Shown here: piece by piece, positions 6,240 through 12,531 of the stretch
Numbering within the stretch: the stretch's first letter is position 1
How the letters are laid out: every line of letters starts with the position of its first letter
Source of the DNA: Dehalococcoides mccartyi
GTDB lineage: Bacteria; Chloroflexota; Dehalococcoidia; UBA2979
Direction: 5' to 3'
Assembly (NCBI GenBank): GCA_945888895.1
Contig: CAMDAY010000019.1
Location: forward strand, 1 to 16,713
DNA length: 16,713 nucleotides
Notes under the pieces: model-generated
Told to the model about the DNA's origin: nothing
The model's input: only the letters and a program-made list of their open reading frames with translations
Database searches by the model: none
Position numbers and translations under genes: made by a program

Positions 6240-7445
6240 ATGACGCGCATGCTCCTGCTTCTGGTGATCGCGTGTGTCACGGGGCTGGGTGTCGACCGGC
6301 TACCGGGCGATCTCGACTGGGTCGTCGCGCTCGTGGGGGTGACGATCGCCGGGGCGCTGGTGGTGACGCAGCGCGAGGCCGCCGCTCGCCCGCACACCGT
6401 CGTGGTGCCCGCAGTCGACGTCGTCGAGGAGTTGCGCGGGATCCTCGCGCTGCTGCCCGAGGGCATCCTCGTCGTCGACGCAGACGAGATCGTGCTGGTC
6501 GCGAACCCGGCGGTCGCGCGCATCCTCCGCCGCCCACCGGAGGCGATGGAGGGCGTCACGCTGATCCGCGCCACGCGCGACGCTGCGCTGGTGCAGGTCC
6601 TGCGCGAGGCGACCGGGGAACCGCGCGACGTGGCGCTGGGCGATGACCGGCTGGTGCGGGCGGCCGCGACGCGTTTAGGCACGGATGCGGTGCATGCCGT
6701 GCTGACCGTGCAGGATCTCACCGCGCTCCGCAACGCCGAGCGCGCGCGCTCAGAGCTGGTCGCGAACGTGTCGCACGAGCTCCGCACGCCGATCGCCGCG
6801 GCGCGCGCGCTCGCCGAGACGCTCGAGGCTGGCGTGGACGAGGCCGACCAGCGCCAGCACTTCCACGAGCGCCTGACGCACGAGATCGAGCGCCTCGGGG
6901 AGATCGTGGAGCGGCTCCTGCGGCTGTCGCGACTCGAGTCCCGGGCGGAGGAGTTCGACCTGCAGCCGATCGCCGTCAGCGAGCTGCTGCGCATCGCCGT
7001 CGCGCGCCTGAGCCCGGTCGCCGATCGCGCCGAGGTGACGCTCGTTGCAGAGGAAGAGCCCTCCGGCGCCACCGGCGAGGTCGTCACTGACCGTGAGCGC
7101 GCGCTGGAGGTGATCACGAACCTCCTGGACAACGCGATCCGCTACTCCCCGGTGGGCGGCACGATCACCCTCCGCGCCGAGGCGCTGGACCAGGCCGTGC
7201 GCATCAGCGTCCGTGACCAGGGGCCGGGGATTCTCCCCGCCGATCGCCAGCGCGTGTTCGAGCGCTTCTACACGGCCGACCGCGCCCGCACGGGCGGTGC
7301 CGGGACGGGCCTCGGCCTGGCGATCGCGCGGCATATCGTGTCGAGGCTCGGCGGAGAGATCTGGGTGGCGGACGAGACGCCCGGAGCGACGCTCTCGTTT
7401 ACCCTGCCGCGCGCGCCACGGGACGGTGCGGACGCACCCGCCTGA
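6240..7445 (+). CDS. PhoR-like sensor histidine kinase
   Basis: The probable partner of the upstream response regulator. The 401-residue protein has two short N-terminal membrane segments (about 4-17 and 27-43) with almost no extracellular loop, then a PAS-like domain (about 60-165), a HisKA domain with SHELRTP (phosphorylated His 179) and a HATPase_c domain with the N box NLLDNAIRYSP (294-304), DQGPGI (326-331), FERFYTAD and GTGLGLAI (355-362). This build is that of PhoR, which senses through the Pst transporter and PhoU rather than by an external domain. The start at 6240 gives the membrane segments at the extreme N-terminus; its ribosome binding site is weak, which suggests coupling to the regulator gene 22 bases upstream. 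Confidence 0.92.
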   Translation: MTRMLLLLVIACVTGLGVDRLPGDLDWVVALVGVTIAGALVVTQREAAARPHTVVVPAVDVVEELRGILALLPEGILVVDADEIVLVANPAVARILRRPPEAMEGVTLIRATRDAALVQVLREATGEPRDVALGDDRLVRAAATRLGTDAVHAVLTVQDLTALRNAERARSELVANVSHELRTPIAAARALAETLEAGVDEADQRQHFHERLTHEIERLGEIVERLLRLSRLESRAEEFDLQPIAVSELLRIAVARLSPVADRAEVTLVAEEEPSGATGEVVTDRERALEVITNLLDNAIRYSPVGGTITLRAEALDQAVRISVRDQGPGILPADRQRVFERFYTADRARTGGAGTGLGLAIARHIVSRLGGEIWVADETPGATLSFTLPRAPRDGADAPA

Positions 7446-7542
7446 AATGCAGGCGCGTACACTGTGCGCCTACCGGGACACCCGGCAGGCGACCAGACCG
7501 ACGCACCAGCACCAGCAGGGCGTCAGGAGAAGGCAGTCTCCC

Positions 7543-8208
7543 ATGCCTCGCGAGCAATTCCAGCGTCAGATCGCCGCGCTCCAGGACGGCGTCCTCGAGA
7601 TGGGCTCCATGGTCGAACGGGCCGTCGAACGCGCCATGCAGGCGCTGATGGACCGCGATGTCGTCCTCGCACGGAGCGTCATCGATGAAGACAAGGACAT
7701 CAACGCGGTGGGGTACCACCTGCAGAACGCGTGCATCTCGCTGCTCGCGCAGCAGGCGCCGATGGCCCGCGACCTGCGCGTGATCGTCTCCGTCACCGCG
7801 ATCGTGTCGGACCTCGAGCGGATGGGTGACCACGCAGAGGGCATCGCCCGGATCGTGGTGACGATGCAGGACGAGCCGCTGGTGAAGCCGCTCATCGACC
7901 TGCCGATCATGGCGAGCAAGGCCACGGAGATGCTGCGCAACGCCGTGCAGGCGTTCGTCGACCAGGACACCGAGGCAGGGTACCGCGTGGGCGGCGCGGA
8001 CGACGAGGTTGACCGCCTGTACGACCAGATCTACGCCGACCTCATCCAGGTCATGGTCGGGGATCCCGCAACCATCGAGCCCAGTACCCACCTGCTGTGG
8101 GTCGCTCACAACCTCGAACGGATCGCCGACCGGGCGACGAACATTGCGGAGCGGACGGTGTACTCGGCGACGGGGATGCTGCCGCAGATGGACGTCTCGT
8201 CCTACTAG
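7543..8208 (+). CDS. phoU: Phosphate transport regulatory protein PhoU
   Basis: PhoU passes the state of the Pst phosphate transporter to PhoR and limits phosphate uptake. The 221-residue product is all-helical with the two tandem PhoU repeats: the metal-binding E/DxxxD motifs appear as VSDLERMGDHAEGIARI (about 86-102) and AHNLERIADRATNIAERT (about 188-205). Start ATG 7543 is preceded by AGGAGAAGG. It sits 97 bases after the kinase gene on the same strand. The transporter genes pstSCAB that often accompany phoU are not in this window, so the cluster is a signalling half only. Length and motifs are normal for the family. Confidence 0.95.
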   Translation: MPREQFQRQIAALQDGVLEMGSMVERAVERAMQALMDRDVVLARSVIDEDKDINAVGYHLQNACISLLAQQAPMARDLRVIVSVTAIVSDLERMGDHAEGIARIVVTMQDEPLVKPLIDLPIMASKATEMLRNAVQAFVDQDTEAGYRVGGADDEVDRLYDQIYADLIQVMVGDPATIEPSTHLLWVAHNLERIADRATNIAERTVYSATGMLPQMDVSSY

Positions 8209-8234
8209 GACGGACAGGGTTCGGGCCGGCGCGG

Positions 8235-8240
8235 TATAAC
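8235..8240 (+). promoter_or_regulatory. Candidate -10 box upstream of the sulfite reductase gene
   Basis: TATAAC lies just after phoU, with CGGACA (8211-8216) as a possible -35 at a spacing of 18. If used, the sulfite reductase mRNA would have a leader of roughly 125 bases holding the hairpin at 8254-8285 and the two inverted repeats at 8315-8349. A nearer promoter within 8286-8318 (TTGTCA, TCTAAT) is possible but badly spaced. Confidence 0.25.
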
Positions 8241-8253
8241 GCACGAATAACAC

Positions 8254-8285
8254 GCTCCCGGGCGCGGTATTTCTCGCGCGGGGGC
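8254..8285 (+). terminator. GC-rich hairpin, possible terminator of the phoU transcript
   Basis: GCTCCC (8254-8259) pairs with GGGGGC (8280-8285) and GCGCG (8262-8266) with CGCGC (8275-8279), around an 8-base loop and with a two-base GG bulge on the left side. Only a weak T-rich stretch (TTGTC) follows, so it may be a poor intrinsic terminator, an attenuator, or a leader structure of the next gene. Confidence 0.4.
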
Positions 8286-8314
8286 TTGTCAGTCCTGATT
8301 TGTTCCGCATACTC

Positions 8315-8339
8315 TAATCACTCCATTGTCGAGTGATTA
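8315..8339 (+). promoter_or_regulatory. Inverted repeat 1 upstream of the sulfite reductase gene
   Basis: TAATCACTC (8315-8323) and GAGTGATTA (8331-8339) are perfect 9-base arms around a 7-base spacer. The AT-rich arms stand out in GC-rich surroundings, as an operator would. The CACTC/GAGTG core resembles CIRCE but the outer bases and spacer differ, so I do not call it CIRCE. It overlaps a second repeat at 8325-8349. Confidence 0.65.
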
Positions 8340-8349
8340 AGTCGACAAT
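8325..8349 (+). promoter_or_regulatory. Inverted repeat 2, overlapping repeat 1
   Basis: ATTGTCGA (8325-8332) and TCGACAAT (8342-8349) are perfect 8-base arms around a 9-base spacer. Its left arm uses the spacer and right-arm start of repeat 1, so as RNA the two hairpins exclude each other and as DNA the two sites overlap by 15 bases. It ends 24 bases before the start codon, near the AGGAAG ribosome binding site. Confidence 0.6.
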
Positions 8350-8373
8350 AGGTCGCAGAAGGAAGAGCCGCAC

Positions 8374-10155
8374 ATGACGACCATCACTCCCGGCAAGAAC
8401 GCCCCTCACGTCATCCCGATCATCCTCAAGGAATTCGATGACTTCGAGACCGAGGGGACGAAGTTCCTCGCCGGTCAGATGGAGGAGCGCCAGTTCATCG
8501 GCTTCCGCCTGAAGCAGGGCGTCTACGGGCAGCGCCAGCCGGCGCGCCAGATGACCCGTGTGAAGGTGCCCTTCGGCGGCCTCGGTCCCCTGCAGATGGA
8601 GGGCTTTGCGCAGGTCGCGGAGATCGCCCCGCTCGGCAAGGGCCACATCACGACTCGCCAGTGCGTGCAGTTCCACCACATCCCGCTGGTCGAGATGTAC
8701 ACCGTCCTGCGCGTCCTCGGCGACCACGGCCTGTCCTCGCGCGAGGCGTGCGGCAACGTGGTGCGCAACGTGACGGGCGACCCGTGGGCCGGCGTCCGCG
8801 ACGACGAGCTCTTCGACATCACGCCCTACGCCGGTGCCTTCGTGCGCTACTGGGTGCGCAACCCGCTCAGCCAGCTCCTCCCGCGCAAGTTCAAGGTCAC
8901 GTTCTCCGGCTCCGACGCCGATGCCGGCCTGACCCCGATGCACGACATCGGCTTCACGCCTCGCATCAAGGTGATCGACGGCAAGGAAGTCCGCGGCTTC
9001 AAGATGGTCGTCGGCGGCGGCCTCTCCACGATGGCGAAGGAAGCGGTCGTGCTCACCGAGTTCGTCTCGGTCGATGACTACCTGCGCTACTCCGAGGCCG
9101 TCGTCCGCATCTTCCAGGACGCCGACGAGCTCCGCGTGAACATTCTGAAAGCGCGCCTCAAGTTCCTCGTCCACCGCGTGGGCGAAGACGCGTTCCGCGC
9201 GATGGTGGACGAGCGGCTGGCGGAGGACTGGGCCAAGAAGCCGATCGACCTCGAGGCGCTGCTCTTCCACGACGACGAGCAGGCTGCCGCGCCGCCGCCG
9301 AGCACCCTAGACGCGTCGACCGTGCCCGCTGCGGAGCAGGCGGCGTTCAACCAGTTCGTGGATGACAACGTCCGCGCGCAGAAGCAGGACGGCTACTACT
9401 CCGTCCACGTCTTCGTGCGACAGGGTGACCTGCGTCCCGCGCAGTGGCGCGGTCTTGCCTCGATCATCACTGACCTCGGCGCCGGTCGGGCGCGCACCAC
9501 GCAGGCTCAGAACATGGTCCTGCGCTGGATCCCCGGCAACAACCTCTACGCCGTGTGGAAGGCGTTGCAGGCGATCGGTCTCGGCGAGTCCGGCGTCGCG
9601 ACGATCACTGACGTCACCTCGTGCCCCGGCACCGACTCCTGCAAGCTCGGCATCACCTCGTCGATGGGCCTCAACCGCGCCATCAGCGAGCGCCTCGACA
9701 AGATGAACATCGTCGACCCGCTGGTGCGGAGCATGTTCATCAACATCAGCGGTTGCCCGAACTCGTGCGGTCAGCACCATCTCGGCAACATCGGCTTCCA
9801 CGGCGCCGCGATGAAGAACGACGCGCGGCAGGTGCCCGCCTACAACGTCTTCCTCGCGGGCGAGCGCCACGAGGGCGAGAAGATGCGCATCGGCACGCTG
9901 GCCAAGCTTCGCCTGCCGGCGAAGCGCGTCCCGGACGCTGTCGAGCGCTTCATCGGCGTCTACACGGCCCAGCGCAGCGAGGGCGAGGCGTTCAATGCCT
10001 TCTTCGACCGCGTCGGCGTCGCGCCGTTTGAGGCTGCCGTGCAGGACCTGACGATCACGCCGGAGTTCGGTGCTGGCAACATCCAGGAGTTTGTCGACTG
10101 GGAGCGCGAGGGCCTGTACGTCCTCGAGCGCGGCGAGGGCGAGTGCGCCGTCTAG
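8374..10155 (+). CDS. Siroheme sulfite reductase (nitrite/sulfite reductase family)
   Basis: A siroheme and 4Fe-4S enzyme that would reduce sulfite to sulfide with six electrons, probably from ferredoxin. The 593-residue protein has the twofold repeat of ferredoxin-like half domain plus siroheme domain. HITTRQCVQFHHI (91-103) and KFKVTFSG (172-179) carry siroheme-contact residues, and the cluster cysteines are in TSCPGTDSCKLG (Cys 417 and 423) and SGCPNSCGQHH (Cys 461 and 465). Sequence alone does not separate assimilatory sulfite from nitrite reductases in this family; cysD-cysN directly downstream favours sulfite. The ATG at 8374 has AGGAAG upstream. Upstream lie two overlapping inverted repeats and downstream a strong terminator, so it is probably its own transcription unit. 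Confidence 0.88.
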   Translation: MTTITPGKNAPHVIPIILKEFDDFETEGTKFLAGQMEERQFIGFRLKQGVYGQRQPARQMTRVKVPFGGLGPLQMEGFAQVAEIAPLGKGHITTRQCVQFHHIPLVEMYTVLRVLGDHGLSSREACGNVVRNVTGDPWAGVRDDELFDITPYAGAFVRYWVRNPLSQLLPRKFKVTFSGSDADAGLTPMHDIGFTPRIKVIDGKEVRGFKMVVGGGLSTMAKEAVVLTEFVSVDDYLRYSEAVVRIFQDADELRVNILKARLKFLVHRVGEDAFRAMVDERLAEDWAKKPIDLEALLFHDDEQAAAPPPSTLDASTVPAAEQAAFNQFVDDNVRAQKQDGYYSVHVFVRQGDLRPAQWRGLASIITDLGAGRARTTQAQNMVLRWIPGNNLYAVWKALQAIGLGESGVATITDVTSCPGTDSCKLGITSSMGLNRAISERLDKMNIVDPLVRSMFINISGCPNSCGQHHLGNIGFHGAAMKNDARQVPAYNVFLAGERHEGEKMRIGTLAKLRLPAKRVPDAVERFIGVYTAQRSEGEAFNAFFDRVGVAPFEAAVQDLTITPEFGAGNIQEFVDWEREGLYVLERGEGECAV

Positions 10156-10167
10156 CCTGATCATCGT

Positions 10168-10206
10168 GAAGCGGCGGCGACCGTCGTGTCGCCGCCGCTT
10201 CTTTTG
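10168..10206 (+). terminator. Intrinsic terminator after the sulfite reductase gene
   Basis: GAAGCGGCGGCGAC (10168-10181) pairs perfectly with GTCGCCGCCGCTTC (10188-10201) around the loop CGTCGT, followed by TTTTGT. A 14-pair stem with a T tract is a textbook rho-independent terminator. It separates the sulfite reductase gene from cysD-cysN. Confidence 0.93.
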
Positions 10207-10218
10207 TCCTCCGTCGTG

Positions 10219-10234
10219 TGTGCATCGATTCACA
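10219..10234 (+). promoter_or_regulatory. CRP/FNR-like palindrome upstream of cysD
   Basis: TGTGCATCGATTCACA is a 16-base palindrome with one mismatched pair, of the form TGTGN-N6-TCACA used by CRP/FNR-family regulators (nine of the ten half-site bases TGTGA/TCACA match). It lies between the terminator and the cysD start, where the cysDN promoter should be. No clear -10/-35 pair was found, so the regulator and direction of control are unknown. Confidence 0.5.
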
Positions 10235-10274
10235 AGCGCGGCGTAGGGGAATCCACTGCTCCGAGGAGCCGACC

Positions 10275-11192
10275 GTGACTGCCACACTCCCCCGGGAACT
10301 GACCCACCTCGAAGTCCTCGAGTCCGAGTCGATTCACATCATTCGCGAGGTTGCGGCGGAGTTCGAGAAGCCCGCGCTGCTGTTCTCCGGCGGCAAGGAC
10401 TCGATCGTGATGCTGCGGCTGGCGGAGAAGGCGTTCTGGCCGGCGCGCATCCCGTTCCCGGTCGTCCACATCGACACCGGCCACAACTTCCCGGAGGTCA
10501 TTGACTACCGGGACCAGCGCGTCGCCGAGCTCGGCGTGAAGCTCATCGTCGGCTCGGTGGAAGACGCCATCGCGGCGGGCAAGGTCGTCGAGGAGACCGG
10601 GCCGCGTGCCTCGCGCAACCGTCTGCAGACGTCCGTGCTCCTCGAGACCATCGCCGCCGGCAAGTACGACGCGGTCTTTGGTGGCGCACGGCGCGATGAG
10701 GAGAAGGCGCGCGCCAAGGAGCGCGTGTACTCCTTCCGCGACGAGTTCGGCCAGTGGGACCCGAAGAACCAGCGCCCGGAGCTGTGGGATCTGTTCAATG
10801 GCCGCCGCCGAGGGGGCGAGCACATCCGCGTCTTCCCGATCTCCAACTGGACCGAGCTCGACATCTGGCAGTACATCCAGGACGACGGCATCGAGATCCC
10901 CTCGATCTATTTCGCGCACGAGCGCCCGGTGTTCGAGCGTGACGGGATGTGGATGGCGGAGATGGGCGTGCTGCCGCACCTGCCCGGCGAGACCGTCCAG
11001 AACCAGATCGTCCGCTTCCGCACGGTGGGCGACATGACCTGCACCGCGGCGGTCTCCAGCGACGCGCGCACCGTGCAGGACGTGATCTCCGAGATCGCCG
11101 CGACCCGCATCACCGAGCGCGGCGCCAGCCGTGCCGACGACAAGTTCTCCGAGGCCGCAATGGAAGACCGCAAGCGCGAGGGGTACTTCTAG
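10275..11192 (+). CDS. cysD: Sulfate adenylyltransferase subunit 2
   Basis: The catalytic ATP pyrophosphatase subunit that makes adenosine 5'-phosphosulfate (APS) from sulfate and ATP, working with CysN. The 305-residue product has the PP-loop LFSGGKDS (36-43), VVHIDTGHNFPEV, the FGGARRDEEKARAKERVYSFRD block and the C-terminal MEDRKREGYF, all of CysD and not of the related CysH. Start GTG 10275 is chosen because GAGGAG lies six bases upstream and the family N-terminus fits; an in-frame ATG at 10218 would run through the palindrome. Its TAG overlaps the GTG of cysN (TAGTG), so the two subunits are coupled. The strong terminator upstream means it needs its own promoter. Confidence 0.96.
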   Translation: MTATLPRELTHLEVLESESIHIIREVAAEFEKPALLFSGGKDSIVMLRLAEKAFWPARIPFPVVHIDTGHNFPEVIDYRDQRVAELGVKLIVGSVEDAIAAGKVVEETGPRASRNRLQTSVLLETIAAGKYDAVFGGARRDEEKARAKERVYSFRDEFGQWDPKNQRPELWDLFNGRRRGGEHIRVFPISNWTELDIWQYIQDDGIEIPSIYFAHERPVFERDGMWMAEMGVLPHLPGETVQNQIVRFRTVGDMTCTAAVSSDARTVQDVISEIAATRITERGASRADDKFSEAAMEDRKREGYF

Positions 11193-12451
11193 TGGAGTTG
11201 CTCCGTTTCGCCACCGTCGGCTCCGTGGATGACGGGAAGAGCACGCTCATCGGCCGGCTCCTGTACGACAGCAAGTCGATCATGCAGGACCAGTGGGACG
11301 CAATTGAGCACACCAGCGAGCAGCGCGGCGAGGAGTACGTGAACCTCGCCCTGCTCACGGACGGGCTGCGCGCCGAGCGTGAGCAGGGCATCACGATCGA
11401 TGTCGCCTACCGCTACTTTCACACGCCGAAGCGCAAGTTCATCATCGCCGACACGCCCGGCCACGTGCAGTACACGCGCAACATGGTCACCGGCGCATCC
11501 ACTGCCAACCTCGCGCTGATCCTGATCGACGCGCGCCAGGGCGTGGTCGAGCAGTCGAGGCGGCACGCGTTCATCTCCGCGCTCCTCGGCATCCCGCACC
11601 TCGTCGTCTGCGTGAACAAGATGGACCTGGTGGACTACGAGGAGTCGGCGTTCAACGCCGTGCGCGACGAGTTCTCCGCGTTCGCAAGCAAGCTCGATGT
11701 GCGCGACGTGACGTTCATCCCGATGTCGGCGCTTGCCGGCGACAACGTCGTCGACTCCTCCGACCGCATGCCGTGGTACACGGGCAAGCCGCTGCTCCAG
11801 CACCTCGAGGAAGTCGAGATTGCGCTGGACGAGGACCTCGACGACCGTCGCTTCCCCGTGCAGTACGTGATCCGCCCGATGCGCGAGGAGTACCACGACT
11901 ACCGCGGGTACGCAGGCAAGGTGGCCGGCGGCGTGTTCCGCGCCGGCGACGCGGTCGTCGTGTTCCCCGGTGGGCAACGCACGACGATCTCCGCCATCGA
12001 CACCTTCGACGGCCCGGTCGAGGCGGCCGCGCCGCCGATGTCCGTGACGATCCGCCTGGCGGACGACGTCGACGTCTCGCGCGGCAACATGATCGTTGGC
12101 GTCGAACGGCCGCCTGTCAGCGCACAGCACGTCGAGGGCTGGGTCTGCTGGATGACGGACCGCTCCCCGCTCACGCCGGGCACGCGCCTCGCCATCAAGC
12201 ACACCACGCACAGCGCCCGTGCGATCGTCACCGGCGTCCGGTCGCGCCTCGAGATCAACACGCTCGCCGAGGACATCGAGGCGGACGGGCTGTCGCTCAA
12301 CGAGATCGGGCGCGTCACGCTTCGCACGACCGAGCCGCTGTTCTTCGACCCGTACCGCGAGAATCGCCACACCGGTTCGTTCATCCTTATCGACGAGGCG
12401 ACGAATCACACCGTGGGCGCCGGCATGCTCCTCGGCGCCATCGAGGAGTAG
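11192..12451 (+). CDS. cysN: Sulfate adenylyltransferase subunit 1 (GTPase)
   Basis: The GTPase subunit that drives sulfate activation by CysD. The 419-residue product has the P-loop GSVDDGKST (10-18), the switch region LLTDGLRAEREQGITIDVAYRYF, DTPGH (87-91), NKMD (142-145) and EF-Tu-like beta-barrel domains II and III to the end. It ends at the barrel; the APS kinase domain of CysNC fusions is absent. The start is the GTG overlapping the cysD stop; a longer open frame upstream lies in the cysD gene and is not used. With no CysC and no CysH in the window, the fate of APS is decided elsewhere in the genome. Confidence 0.95.
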   Translation: MELLRFATVGSVDDGKSTLIGRLLYDSKSIMQDQWDAIEHTSEQRGEEYVNLALLTDGLRAEREQGITIDVAYRYFHTPKRKFIIADTPGHVQYTRNMVTGASTANLALILIDARQGVVEQSRRHAFISALLGIPHLVVCVNKMDLVDYEESAFNAVRDEFSAFASKLDVRDVTFIPMSALAGDNVVDSSDRMPWYTGKPLLQHLEEVEIALDEDLDDRRFPVQYVIRPMREEYHDYRGYAGKVAGGVFRAGDAVVVFPGGQRTTISAIDTFDGPVEAAAPPMSVTIRLADDVDVSRGNMIVGVERPPVSAQHVEGWVCWMTDRSPLTPGTRLAIKHTTHSARAIVTGVRSRLEINTLAEDIEADGLSLNEIGRVTLRTTEPLFFDPYRENRHTGSFILIDEATNHTVGAGMLLGAIEE

Positions 12452-12464
12452 CGCCGCTCCTCGA
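12441..12464 (+). terminator. Hairpin over the cysN stop codon, weak terminator candidate
   Basis: TCGAGGAG (12441-12448) pairs with CTCCTCGA (12457-12464), with the TAG stop codon in the loop. No T tract follows, so intrinsic termination is doubtful, but it sits exactly at the end of the cysDN operon. Confidence 0.3.
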
Positions 12465-12481
12465 GGATCATCCGCTCGCAG

Positions 12482-12497
12482 ATCAACCTTTGTTGAT
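12482..12497 (+). repeat. Short inverted repeat upstream of the Tat-exported hydrolase gene
   Basis: ATCAAC (12482-12487) and GTTGAT (12492-12497) around CTTT. It is AT-richer than its surroundings and lies about 35 bases before the start codon, so it could be a small operator. The arms are short. Confidence 0.3.
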
Positions 12498-12519
12498 GAC
12501 TCGGGCTCGACCGATTCGG

Positions 12520-12525
12520 TAGGAT
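12520..12525 (+). promoter_or_regulatory. Candidate -10 box giving a leaderless or near-leaderless mRNA
   Basis: TAGGAT ends six bases before the ATG at 12532, so a transcript from it would begin at or next to the start codon. No convincing -35 is present. The same bases (AGGATGA) could instead be a ribosome binding site. Confidence 0.25.
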
Positions 12526-12531
12526 GAGCGC

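Noticed and set aside
5411..7132. A 573-codon open frame on the minus strand
   Set aside because: It is antisense to the response regulator and kinase, both with complete motifs, and its product is a Ser/Arg-rich low-complexity sequence.
7471..7492. CCGGG-ACA-CCCGG and nearby GGCGC/GCGCC repeats between the kinase gene and phoU
   Set aside because: The arms are short, GC-only and without a T tract. They are not distinguishable from background, and a PHO box could not be recognised.
8315..8339. Repeat TAATCACTC-N7-GAGTGATTA as a second CIRCE
   Set aside because: The inner CACTC/GAGTG agrees but the outer bases differ and the spacer is 7 instead of 9, so HrcA binding is not supported. It is kept as a separate unknown operator.
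10949..11191. Extended N-terminus of CysN reaching into cysD
   Set aside because: Those codons lie in the cysD gene in another frame. The GTG overlapping the cysD stop gives the family N-terminus ahead of the P-loop.
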